DNA of 38,444 nt from Nitrosomonadales bacterium (GTDB lineage Bacteria; Pseudomonadota; Gammaproteobacteria; Burkholderiales; Gallionellaceae): contig JACRAQ010000125.1 of NCBI GenBank assembly GCA_016213335.1, positions 1 to 38,444 on the forward strand, given 5' to 3'. The notes beneath the pieces were generated by a model. The model saw only the letters and a program-made list of their open reading frames with translations, searched no databases and was not told the origin of the DNA. How positions within the stretch are numbered: position 1 is the first letter of the stretch; each line of letters opens with the position of its first letter. This document shows, piece by piece, positions 9,982 through 16,750 of the stretch. The translations under genes and the position numbers were made by a program.

Positions 9982-10068
9982 CTCACTGCGTTAGCATGCA
10001 GGCCGGAGGGGGTGCGAACCCAAGCGGCTACAAATCGAAGCTGAATATTCGCGGATATTCTGAGCACC

Positions 10069-10857
10069 TCAGCCTGCGATCTCCGAACCCAGAAAATCCG
10101 CCACGCACTTCACGAATTCATCGGGATGCGACAGGAACGGCGCATGCGCCGCACCCCTGATCTCCACCATGCGCGCGTCAGGGAGCGTCTGTGCCAGATA
10201 GGCCGAGGCGGCGGGCGGAGTCAGCGTGTCGCGTTCACCAGCAATCACCAGCGCGGATTGCGCGATTTGCGCCAGATTCCCGCGCAGATCGGTATCGCGC
10301 AAAATTTCCAAACCACCCCGCAGCGCCGCGAGATCCGGCTCTCCGCTGCTGCTCATGCGTTCGCGCAACGCCTGCAATAGCGCACGCTCGTTTTCGCTGC
10401 CGCGTACTTGCAGTGCAATGAAGCGTTTCAGGGTGAGGGGGTAATTCTGCTCCAGGGCGCTGGCGAATTCCTGCAACACGTCACCCGCTATCGCACAGTG
10501 CCAATCCGCGCGCTGCGCGAAACACGGCGTGCTGGTAACCAGAACCAGCCTCTTCACTTGTTCCGGGTGGCGTTGCGCCCCGCGCAGCGCAACTTGTCCG
10601 CCCAGCTACCAGCCGCAAACAGAAACGGGATCGGCAAAACGCCGGGATAGTTCCTCCACAATGAAATCCAGCGTGTATTCTTTTCCACGCGCCATCTTCT
10701 CCCGGCTCTGTCCATAGCCGGGGAGATCCGCGCAATGCACCTGGAAATATTGTGCAAGCCGCTCTGTCGCATTGCCCCAGATGCCGCCGTGCATGCCCCA
10801 TCCGTGCAGCATGACCAGGGGAGCGCCACCGCCTCTGCTGCTAACGTGCAAGGTCAT
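10069..10857 (-). pseudogene. bioH: Pimeloyl-ACP methyl ester carboxylesterase with in-frame amber at the catalytic serine codon
   Basis: BioH removes the methyl group from pimeloyl-ACP methyl ester and so ends pimelate assembly for biotin. The 262-codon frame has the oxyanion region LHGWGMHG and the catalytic Asp (codon 210, GERDTLTP) and His (codon 238, GAAHAPFLSHP). The nucleophile elbow should read Gly-Trp-Ser-Leu-Gly-Gly, but reads Gly-Trp-TAG-Leu-Gly-Gly. The amber codon is at 10606-10608 (codon 84), and the same frame continues intact afterwards (QVALRGAQRHPEQVKRL). One base change (TCG to TAG) would explain it. The gene overlaps bioF by 17 nt. Either it is a recent nonsense pseudogene, a read or assembly error, or the amber is suppressed. 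Everything except that codon looks under selection. Confidence 0.85.
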
Positions 10858-12028
10858 GGAGCGCAGCAATAAGCTGTTCAACGTCGTCCGTGCTGTGCGC
10901 GGCGGAGAGGGAGATGCGCAGCCGTGCCGTGCCTTGCGGCACGGTCGGCGGGCGGATGGCGGGCACCCAGATGCCGCGTGCGCGCAGCCCCGCGCTCAGC
11001 GCCACGGCATCTTTGTTGTCGCCAACGAGTAGCGGCTGGACTGCCGTATCCGATGGCATCAGTTTCCACGGCAGCCCGGCCAACCCTGCGCGCAACCTCT
11101 CGATCAGGTCGCGCAGGTGCGCGCGGAGGCCATCGCCTTGGCGGATCAAGTGCAGGCTTTGCAGCAGCGCCACCGACAGCGCGGGAGGGCTGGCCGTGGT
11201 GTAAACGTAGCTGCGCGCATGGTTGATGAGGGTGTCAATCACTACCTGTTCGGCGGCGACAAACGCGCCGGCTACGCCGGCGGCCTTGCCCAGCGTTGCC
11301 ATGTAGATGATGCGGGGAGAATGCCCCCACCCCAACCCCTCCCCCGGAGGGAGAGGGGCTTTGTTGTGAAACAGCGCCCCGCGGCCATGCTCGCCCAGCA
11401 CGCCGAAGCCGTGTGCATCGTCCACCAGCAGCCAGGCATCATGTTGCTCGCATAGCGCCAGCAGTTGCGGCAGCGGCGCGAGGTCGCCATCCATGCTGAA
11501 CACGGCATCGGTAATCACCAGTTTTCTGCCACTTCGCGCTTGCGCCAGCAGTTGTGCGAGATGCGTCATATCGTTGTGCCGATAGCGCCGCACTTCGGCG
11601 CGCGAAAGCAGCATGGCGTCGTTGAGGGAGGCGTGGTTGAGCTTGTCGGCGAACACCGCGTCGCCGCGTCCGGTCAGCGCCTGCACCGCGCCGAGATTGG
11701 CGAGATAGCCGGAGGAGAACAGCAGGGCGGCGGGCTTGCCGGCAAAATCCGCGAGCTGCGTTTCGAGCTGGTGATGCGGCGCGCAATGGCCGCTGACCAG
11801 GTGCGAGGCGCCTGCGCCCACGCCCCATTGCTGTGCGCCCTGCTGCAATGCCGCAACCAGCTGCGGGTGGCTGGCGAGGCCGAGGTAATTGTTGCTGCAA
11901 AAGGACAGGTAAGGCTGGCCGTCCGCCGTGACGTGCGCGCCCTGTGCGCTTTCCAGCACATTGCGGCGGCGCAGCAGGCCTTGTGCGGCGCGGGTTTCGA
12001 GTTCTTGTGAAAGGACGGTGAAAGGCAT
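10841..12028 (-). CDS. bioF: 8-amino-7-oxononanoate synthase
   Basis: BioF is a PLP enzyme that condenses pimeloyl-ACP (or pimeloyl-CoA) with alanine to give 8-amino-7-oxononanoate in biotin synthesis. The 395-residue product has the substrate loop SFCSNNYLGLA, the PLP region VDDAHGFGVLGEHGRG and the Schiff-base Lys248 in TLGKA. Between the two lies an extra stretch (KAPLPPGEGLGWGHSP) encoded by a C-rich repeat. It makes this loop about 13 residues longer than in E. coli BioF without breaking the frame. The start chosen is the ATG at 12028 (MPFTVLSQEL). An in-frame ATG at 12061 lies inside an inverted repeat and would add 11 unrelated residues. The 3' end overlaps bioH. Confidence 0.95.
   Translation of the reverse strand: MPFTVLSQELETRAAQGLLRRRNVLESAQGAHVTADGQPYLSFCSNNYLGLASHPQLVAALQQGAQQWGVGAGASHLVSGHCAPHHQLETQLADFAGKPAALLFSSGYLANLGAVQALTGRGDAVFADKLNHASLNDAMLLSRAEVRRYRHNDMTHLAQLLAQARSGRKLVITDAVFSMDGDLAPLPQLLALCEQHDAWLLVDDAHGFGVLGEHGRGALFHNKAPLPPGEGLGWGHSPRIIYMATLGKAAGVAGAFVAAEQVVIDTLINHARSYVYTTASPPALSVALLQSLHLIRQGDGLRAHLRDLIERLRAGLAGLPWKLMPSDTAVQPLLVGDNKDAVALSAGLRARGIWVPAIRPPTVPQGTARLRISLSAAHSTDDVEQLIAALHDLAR
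11324..11360. repeat. C-rich palindromic repeat, copy A (inside bioF)
   Basis: The core is CCCCCACCCCAACCCC followed by TCCCCCGGAGGGAGAGGGG, where the C-run pairs with the G-run. It lies wholly within the bioF reading frame and encodes a Pro/Gly-rich peptide on the minus strand. Only the core of the longer element seen at 13150-13260 is present. Related copies are at 16871-16993 and 20830-20866. Confidence 0.8.
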
Positions 12029-12038
12029 AAAACCACTT

Positions 12039-12106
12039 GCCACAGAGAGCACAGAGTTCACAGAGAGGCCGGCGGTTTTCTCTGTGGCCTCTGTGTGCTC
12101 TGTGGC
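12039..12106. repeat. CACAGAG-type inverted repeat between bioF and bioB
   Basis: The outer arms are 12039-12056 (GCCACAGAGAGCACAGAG) and 12089-12106 (CTCTGTGTGCTCTGTGGC), complementary at 16 of 18 positions. An inner pairing (CACAGAGA with TCTCTGTG) extends the stem towards a short GC-rich loop. This resembles the dispersed CACAGAG repeats seen in many proteobacterial genomes. It fills the gap between bioB and bioF, and its end touches the bioB stop codon. In the bioB-bioF transcript it would fold into a strong hairpin and could attenuate or stabilise the message. Confidence 0.75.
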
Positions 12107-13119
12107 TATTTGTTTTCCGCGACCGGATACATGCCAAGCTTGTCCAGCAGCGCGCGGTCATGCTCTATGTCTGGGTTGCCGGTGGTCAGCAGCTGGTCGC
12201 CGTAAAACATGGAGTTGGCACCCGCGAGGAAGCACAAAGCCTGCACCGCATCGCTCATCTGCTGGCGCCCGGCGGAGAGCCTGACGCGCGCCTTGGGCAT
12301 GGTGATGCGCGCCACCGCGACGGTGCGCACAAAATCCAGCGGGTCGAGGTCGGGCGTATTTTCCAGCGGCGTGCCTTCCACCTTGACCAGGTTGTTGATC
12401 GGCACGCTCTCGGGATAGGGGTCAAGGTTGGCGAGTTGCGCGATCAAGCCTGCGCGTTGTGCCAGCGTCTCCCCCATGCCGACGATTCCGCCGCTGCATA
12501 TGTTGATGCCGGCGCGGCGCACGCGCTCCAGCGTGTCCAGGCGATCCTGGTAGTCGCGCGTGGTGATGATCTCGCCATAAAATTCCGGTGCGGTGTCGAG
12601 GTTGTGGTTGTAGTAATCCAGACCGGCTGCGCGCAGTTGCGCGACGTGCTCCTCGCGCAGCATGCCCAGCGTGGCGCAGGTTTCCATGCCGAGATCGCGC
12701 ACCGCCTTGACCATTTCCACCACGCTGGCCAGCTCCGCATCGCTCGGCTCGCGCCACGCCGCGCCCATGCAGAAACGGTCCGCCCCTTTTTCCTGCGCGG
12801 CGCGCGCCGCCTGTACCACCGTTTTGAGCTGGAGCATCGCCTGATCTTCTACTCCGGCGGAATGGAATGCCGACTGCGGGCAATAGCCGCAGTCTTCGGA
12901 GCAGCCGCCGCTCTTGACCGACAGCAGGGTGGACAGCTGTACCGCGTTGGGGTCGAAATGTTCGCGGTGGATTTGCTGCGCGTGGTAGAGCAGATCGGCG
13001 AACGGCAGTTTGAACAGTTCCACTACCTCGTCAACGCTCCAGCGCCGTGCGGTGCCGGATGGGCTTGCCGGGGCCGCCGCTTTGCGCGCGCGGAAAATGT
13101 TTACGGTCTGGGTTTGCAT
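12106..13119 (-). CDS. bioB: Biotin synthase
   Basis: BioB is a radical-SAM enzyme that inserts sulfur into dethiobiotin to make biotin. The 337-residue product has the radical-SAM cluster motif Cys73-x3-Cys77-x2-Cys80 ([10 protein letters not shown]). The other family cysteines are also present: [19 protein letters not shown] and [13 protein letters not shown], which with an Arg late in the protein (ARVRLSAGR) bind the sacrificial [2Fe-2S] cluster. Length is normal. It is the first gene of bioB-bioF-bioH on this strand. I found no clear BirA operator in the region upstream, which holds a large palindromic repeat instead. bioA, bioC and bioD are not in the window. Confidence 0.97.
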   Translation of the reverse strand: MQTQTVNIFRARKAAAPASPSGTARRWSVDEVVELFKLPFADLLYHAQQIHREHFDPNAVQLSTLLSVKSGGCSEDCGYCPQSAFHSAGVEDQAMLQLKTVVQAARAAQEKGADRFCMGAAWREPSDAELASVVEMVKAVRDLGMETCATLGMLREEHVAQLRAAGLDYYNHNLDTAPEFYGEIITTRDYQDRLDTLERVRRAGINICSGGIVGMGETLAQRAGLIAQLANLDPYPESVPINNLVKVEGTPLENTPDLDPLDFVRTVAVARITMPKARVRLSAGRQQMSDAVQALCFLAGANSMFYGDQLLTTGNPDIEHDRALLDKLGMYPVAENK

Positions 13120-13149
13120 GGTGAGGTAATCGGGTTAAATTGCAACAAC

Positions 13150-13260
13150 GGGCATGGCAAAATGCCGCCCTTGATAATGAAACTCGCTATGCCCGTTTCC
13201 CCCACCCCAACCCTCCCCCGGAGAGAGAGGGGGCAAACGGGGCGCTACGCGAGTTTCACG
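13150..13260. repeat. C-rich palindromic repeat, copy B (longest, intergenic)
   Basis: This is an approximately 111-bp element between bioB and comF. Outer arms GAAACTCGC (13179-13187) and GCGAGTTTC (13249-13257) are perfect complements. Inside them, GCCCGTTT (from 13191) pairs with AAACGGGGC, and a C-run pairs with GAGAGAGAGGGGG across the core ACCCCAACCCT. The left flank, GGGCATGGCAAAATGCCGCCC (from 13150), also recurs at 16871 in copy C, so the element is longer than its palindrome. Its position suggests it lies in the leaders of both divergent genes, bioB and comF. Confidence 0.82.
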
Positions 13261-13315
13261 TCCGATCGCATCATCCGTACAGGGCGCAATCTTGTCAATT
13301 CTTGCCCGGCATATT

Positions 13316-14008
13316 ATGAACATCCGCGCAAAAATCGGGCGCGCGTTGCCCGCGCAACCCTGCCTGCTATGCGGTGCTGCCAGCCGTGATGGCATATGGT
13401 GCGGGCCGTGCGAAGATGCCTTGCCTTATCTGGCCACCGCGCATTGCCCGGTATGCGCCCTGTCCACCCCGGATGGCTCAGTCTGCGGGCGCTGCCTGAA
13501 GCGTCCGCCGCAGTTTGATCGCACGGTGGCGGTTTTTGCCTATGCCTTTCCGGTTGACCGGCTGGTGCGGGCGCTGAAATTTGACGAGCAGTTGCAGCTG
13601 GTGCCGCAACTGGCAGGCCGCCTGGCGCAGCGCGTCGAAGTGCGCCCCGATTGCATCGTGGCGATGCCGCTGCACCCGGCGCGCTTGCGCGAGCGCGGCT
13701 TCAACCAGTCGCTGGAGCTGGCGCGCCGCGTTGCCGGCAAACTCGATCTCCCGCTGCTGGAGCGCGCCTGCCAGCGCGTGCGCGACACGCCGCCGCAATC
13801 CGCGCTGCCCTGGAAAGATCGCGGCAAAAACGTGCGCAAGGCGTTTGCCTGCACGGAAGATTTGTCGGGGAAGCACGTTGCCGTAGTGGATGACGTGATG
13901 ACCAGCGGCGCCTCCGTAAACGAACTGGCGCGCGCCCTGCGCCAGGCAGGGGCGCGCGAGGTGAGCGCGTGGGTGGTGGCGCGGACGTTGCCGCACTCGG
14001 GGGCTTAA
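13316..14008 (+). CDS. comF: ComF family phosphoribosyltransferase-like protein
   Basis: ComF proteins have a zinc-finger N-terminus and a type I phosphoribosyltransferase domain, and are required for DNA uptake in naturally competent bacteria. The 230-residue product has four Cys pairs in its first 60 residues (Cys16/19, 29/32, 44/47, 57/60). It then has the conserved MPLHPARLRERGFNQSLEL and the PRPP-binding loop VAVVDDVMTSGAS. The ATG at 13316 is chosen; an in-frame TTG at 13292 would add eight residues. comF is divergent from bioB, as in many proteobacteria. comEC lies 5 kb downstream, so two natural-transformation genes share the window. Confidence 0.92.
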   Translation: MNIRAKIGRALPAQPCLLCGAASRDGIWCGPCEDALPYLATAHCPVCALSTPDGSVCGRCLKRPPQFDRTVAVFAYAFPVDRLVRALKFDEQLQLVPQLAGRLAQRVEVRPDCIVAMPLHPARLRERGFNQSLELARRVAGKLDLPLLERACQRVRDTPPQSALPWKDRGKNVRKAFACTEDLSGKHVAVVDDVMTSGASVNELARALRQAGAREVSAWVVARTLPHSGA

Positions 14009-14025
14009 CGTTGCGATTAGACGCC
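14003..14025. repeat. Imperfect inverted repeat flanking the DUF2703 gene, left end
   Basis: The sequence TTGCGATTAGACGCC (14011-14025) follows GCTTAAC right at the comF stop. Its near-complement GGCGTCTAACGCAGGATTAGG is at 14497-14517. Together they bracket the DUF2703 gene. GCTTAAC and GTCTAAC fit the RYYYAAC core of integron attC sites, but a full attC hairpin was not found. The relationship is therefore a suggestion only. Confidence 0.4.
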
Positions 14026-14072
14026 ATCGATTGACGATGATGGACTCAGCCTATGTGGCAATGGCACTGAGC

Positions 14073-14483
14073 TCAAGGCCTTGTCTCGCTCCCGACGCTT
14101 AACAACTGCGAGGCAGCGACCAAGGCCGCCTTGAGGAAAAGCTTCTCGGGGATGGTTTCAAAGGTGGCTCCCTCTACCTCGACCGTTCGACACTCAGATG
14201 TCCCGCAGACGGAGCAACAGCGGCTCCTTCCTACGCTCGCGCCGAGCCATTCCTCCATTGGTCTTCCCGCGATCCAAATGCGGTTCGACTCCGAGGGGTC
14301 GGCCTTGAACGACTCTTCATCTATCTCTCTTATCTCGAGACTTGGCTCAATGCCCAATGGCCGGAGCGATTGTTTAAGCTTTTCGATTGCGCGCTGCATC
14401 TCTTGATGTGTGGCGCTGCAGCGGTCGCACGTCTTGCCCTCGGGGCTCACGAGTCTCTTCCAAAGGATCGGCAGCGGCTTCAT
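14073..14483 (-). CDS. DUF2703 family cysteine-rich protein
   Basis: This small cytoplasmic protein of 136 residues has metal-binding-type cysteines: Cys19 and Cys22 (TCDRC), Cys89 and Cys90 (RCC), Cys93 and Cys98 (SVCGTSECRTVEV). The layout (IxWKRLVxxxGxTCxRC, SNRIWIAGRPMEEWLGA, CCSVCG) matches what I recall of the DUF2703 family. Members of that family occur near metal- and arsenic-resistance genes in several bacteria. No function has been shown to my knowledge. It is the last gene of a minus-strand group after the toxin-antitoxin pair and is bracketed by short inverted repeats. The ATG at 14483 has no strong ribosome site. Confidence 0.75.
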   Translation of the reverse strand: MKPLPILWKRLVSPEGKTCDRCSATHQEMQRAIEKLKQSLRPLGIEPSLEIREIDEESFKADPSESNRIWIAGRPMEEWLGASVGRSRCCSVCGTSECRTVEVEGATFETIPEKLFLKAALVAASQLLSVGSETRP

Positions 14484-14495
14484 CGGCGGATATCC

Positions 14496-14518
14496 TCATT
14501 CTGGCGTCTAACGCAGGA
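14496..14518. repeat. Imperfect inverted repeat flanking the DUF2703 gene, right end
   Basis: GGCGTCTAACGCAGGATTAGG is the partner of the repeat at 14003-14025. On the minus strand it reads TGCGTTAGACGCC, containing GTTAGAC, which fits the GTTRRRY core of attC sites. The parE stop codon lies within it. No second core and no stem of normal attC length could be paired with it. Confidence 0.4.
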
Positions 14519-14815
14519 TTAGGCCCTTACTTGCCAAACGGCGGGGTCTCTGCTGCCATGAAACACCGCCAGGACAACGATGCGATGCTTCTCTGCGCGA
14601 AAATAAACGGTGTACGGAAACCGATTGGCAACGATGCGCCGAACGTCCTCGCGAACAACGGCAAACTGGAGAGGGTGTTCAGATGCCAGCGATACACAAC
14701 GGTCAATCTCAGCCATGAACTCGAGAGCAAGACCAACTCGTTTGGTTTCATACCACGCGCTTGCTTCGATGAACTCTGTGCTGGCGGCACGATGGAAAGT
14801 AACGGGTAGGCTCAT
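14519..14815 (-). CDS. ParE/RelE-superfamily toxin
   Basis: The 98-residue product is a type II toxin of the ParE/RelE fold. It shows VTFHRAASTEFIEASAWYE (the first strand and helix), the central EIDRCVSLASEHPLQFA, and the end RIVANRFPYTVYFRAEKHRIVVLAVFHGSRDP. The Arg/Phe/Pro-Tyr and VFHGSRDP segments are typical of the ParE branch. ParE toxins usually poison DNA gyrase and RelE toxins cut mRNA; sequence alone does not show which applies. Its start overlaps the antitoxin stop (ATGA), so antitoxin is made first from a shared transcript. The pair is probably an accessory stabilisation or stress module. Confidence 0.9.
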   Translation of the reverse strand: MSLPVTFHRAASTEFIEASAWYETKRVGLALEFMAEIDRCVSLASEHPLQFAVVREDVRRIVANRFPYTVYFRAEKHRIVVLAVFHGSRDPAVWQVRA

Positions 14816-15039
14816 TGCCTGATTTTGGCAAGGGCAGCAGCCTTAACTTCACTCCAGGGAACTACATCATCGGGGTTGACAAGGTGGTCTGCGAGGCGGC
14901 GGTCAAGTTCCGTTTTCTGCGCTTCGGTCAACGATGGCACGGCACCACGGCTAACGATGCCATCCCAGATGGCTTCAACCAGTTCGATCTGCTCGTCAAT
15001 GTCGAGCACACGAGCTTGTTGCAAGAGTTGAGTATTCAT
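14812..15039 (-). CDS. Addiction module antitoxin (unstable-antitoxin family)
   Basis: The 75-residue product is an acidic helical protein with the family pattern of TIGR02574-type addiction-module antitoxins: LLQQARVLDIDEQIELVEAI, then SLTEAQKTELDRRLADH, then DDVVPWSEVKAA near the C-terminus. These pair with ParE-like toxins, as here. The start at 15039 is supported by GGAG about 8 nt upstream; the frame is open further upstream but without a ribosome site. It precedes and overlaps the toxin gene by 4 nt. No DNA-binding domain is obvious, which is usual for this family. Confidence 0.88.
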   Translation of the reverse strand: MNTQLLQQARVLDIDEQIELVEAIWDGIVSRGAVPSLTEAQKTELDRRLADHLVNPDDVVPWSEVKAAALAKIRQ

Positions 15040-15079
15040 GATTTGGGCTCCATTCAGAATCAATGAGGCAAACCTCCGG

Positions 15080-16027
15080 TTACTGAAGTTTAATAGATAT
15101 GACAGCATCTCCACCTACATTTGCGGCACGTACTTGCAACTTGCCGTAAGTCCGTGCAGGAGAGAGGTCGATCTGGCTAACCCGTTTAGATAGGCTCTTT
15201 GAGATACCATCTCTTATTCCATGTAATTGGGCGGTACTCGGATCGAGGGTTTTGAGAAGCTCTGATACGAATGACATTTCTGAGTTATCAAGGCTGGTAG
15301 TTCCTAGAAACATTAGCCCTGTTTCGACTACGTTTGATCCCTTGGTGGTAATTGACAACATAGCCCCTCGTAGGCCAGAAACCGACATCTCGTTGTTGAA
15401 TAAGTCTTCTTTTAATGCCCACCCACCTTGCTTCGTGATCCCATATTGTTTAGCGAATCCGCTTGTGAGAAATGAATCTAGGGTCAGTGATATTTTAGAT
15501 CCTTGAGGAGGAGGCTCATCCTTGGTTTTGGCTGATGATATGCCTGCGCAGACCGGCAGCATCTTGTATGCCTCTGCAAAACCCAAGGCTGAAAATGTGT
15601 GAACGCCGGGGTCGCCGCTTCCAAAATCTATATTTATTTTTATAGAACTCCCTTTGCTGCTCAGTATATTGTCAACGACACTCTTGTCAGTCATGGGGGT
15701 TTCAGGAGTTATAACGAAACTCTCTCCCTCTCCCACTTGTAAAGTTACTCGCTGGGCTATTCTGAAATACGCTCCAATATTTTCACCTGAAAATATGACA
15801 TTGTTGCTTGGGTAACTTATTTCTAAATGAGTAGTTCCATATTGTGGATTTTTACCATTATCAAGGTAATGCGGTGAAGACCTAAGCGCGCATTGCTTGA
15901 GTTCGCCGGTTATGCCTACTTGTAGCACTGTCCAATTTTTGCCCTTATGAAATGTTTTTACATAAGGATCTCCAGCATAGGCGACGGCACTCGACAGCAA
16001 TACTAAAACAAGCATGATTTTTTTCAT
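15080..16027 (-). CDS. Exported protein of unknown function, IalB-like N-terminal half
   Basis: The product has 315 residues. GGAGG sits 8 nt before the ATG at 16027. A clear Sec signal (KKIMLVLVLLSSAVAYAG) makes it periplasmic or secreted. The first half (NWTVLQVGITGELKQCALRS, GAYFRIAQRVTLQVGEG, HTFSALGFAEAYKMLPVC) resembles the IalB family in order of elements and in its two Cys, which may form a disulfide. This is pattern similarity only. The second half (from about residue 180) looks like a separate domain that I do not recognise. Codon use is much AT-richer than in the flanking core genes. It lies 47 nt downstream of the small gene at 16074-16415, so the two are probably co-transcribed. 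Confidence 0.65.
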   Translation of the reverse strand: MKKIMLVLVLLSSAVAYAGDPYVKTFHKGKNWTVLQVGITGELKQCALRSSPHYLDNGKNPQYGTTHLEISYPSNNVIFSGENIGAYFRIAQRVTLQVGEGESFVITPETPMTDKSVVDNILSSKGSSIKINIDFGSGDPGVHTFSALGFAEAYKMLPVCAGISSAKTKDEPPPQGSKISLTLDSFLTSGFAKQYGITKQGGWALKEDLFNNEMSVSGLRGAMLSITTKGSNVVETGLMFLGTTSLDNSEMSFVSELLKTLDPSTAQLHGIRDGISKSLSKRVSQIDLSPARTYGKLQVRAANVGGDAVISIKLQ

Positions 16028-16073
16028 CGTGTAATCCTCCAAATGCGTGGTTCAGTACTTCGCCTGACGTGAA

Positions 16074-16415
16074 TTACTCATCGGTTTTGATTTCTTCTTC
16101 GAGAACTTGAAGAATTCCATCTTGAGTAATTCGCGAGACCACTCTGCGATTTATGACAATTGTTGTTTTTCTACTCTTGACCTTGTCGTAAAGCCAAGCC
16201 GCCAACAAACCAAGTTCAACATTTGTGCTGGCATCGACTATAAATTGCAGTACTTCGGGAAGGCCAAACGCTTTGCGCATAAGAGCGCCATCGTATTTCA
16301 CTTTGAGTCCGCCGGGAATTTCAACAATAGTTCCCGATGTCAAAGACCCGCCGACACCAGCCATTTCAAAACCAAGCTCTTTGTCATGCGTTTCAATTTC
16401 AATTTCGATCATCAT
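16074..16415 (-). CDS. Small acidic protein of unknown function
   Basis: The 113-residue product is not recognised. It begins with an alternating acidic strand (IEIEIETHDKELGFEMAG). A middle part follows (GGLKVKYDGALMRKAFGLP), then a short hydrophobic helix (VELGLLAAWLYDKV), a basic patch (KSRKTTIVINRRVV) and an acidic helical end (ILQVLEEEIKTDE). The helix-W-basic-strand order loosely recalls small effector-associated proteins of conflict systems, but this is a weak resemblance. It has no signal peptide. The second ATG at 16412 is an equal start candidate. It is AT-rich like the next gene downstream, which encodes an exported protein. Confidence 0.5.
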   Translation of the reverse strand: MMIEIEIETHDKELGFEMAGVGGSLTSGTIVEIPGGLKVKYDGALMRKAFGLPEVLQFIVDASTNVELGLLAAWLYDKVKSRKTTIVINRRVVSRITQDGILQVLEEEIKTDE

Positions 16416-16750
16416 GGCGAGTACCTAATGAATAGCATGCCCCAATAAGCAACTAAATCTTTTATCGGAGCCAGTGGATAAAATTTTCTGCATGTATGAA
16501 TCTTGTCTTGTGTCAACAAGTGACTTATTTTTGGCACACCTTACTTGAAGATAATTCTAGCGCCAAATACCCCTGCCTGCCCACGAATAACCGGAACCCC
16601 GATTGTGTTTTGGCGGCGGTGCCCGTGAACGATATACCCCTGAGGCCGGAAAATTTGCCGCTGGCACGGGCAAACAGCCGATGATTGCTCGTGATGATTT
16701 CTGCCCAGCCACTTCGATTTGGATTATGATTTCCAGCACTGGAGGCTGCC
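16416..16750. other. 335-nt gap at the right edge of the accessory island
   Basis: No supported gene is seen. The left half is AT-rich and probably carries the promoter of the minus-strand pair at 15080-16415. The right half has the composition of the core genome and leads into the MEMO gene. I see no tRNA, integrase, repeat copy or terminator with a T-run here. Confidence 0.4.

Noticed and set aside
10606-10608. Amber codon in bioH as evidence of a non-standard genetic code
   Set aside because: Most genes in the window end or continue normally under the standard code, and bioB itself ends in TAG, so code-wide TAG reassignment is not supported.
12028-12061. Upstream start for bioF
   Set aside because: The extra ATG and the residues after it come from the CACAGAG inverted repeat and have no ribosome site; the 12028 start fits the family.
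12037-13389. A 450-codon plus-strand frame opposite bioB
   Set aside because: BioB on the other strand has all radical-SAM and cluster residues. This frame is a by-product of high GC.
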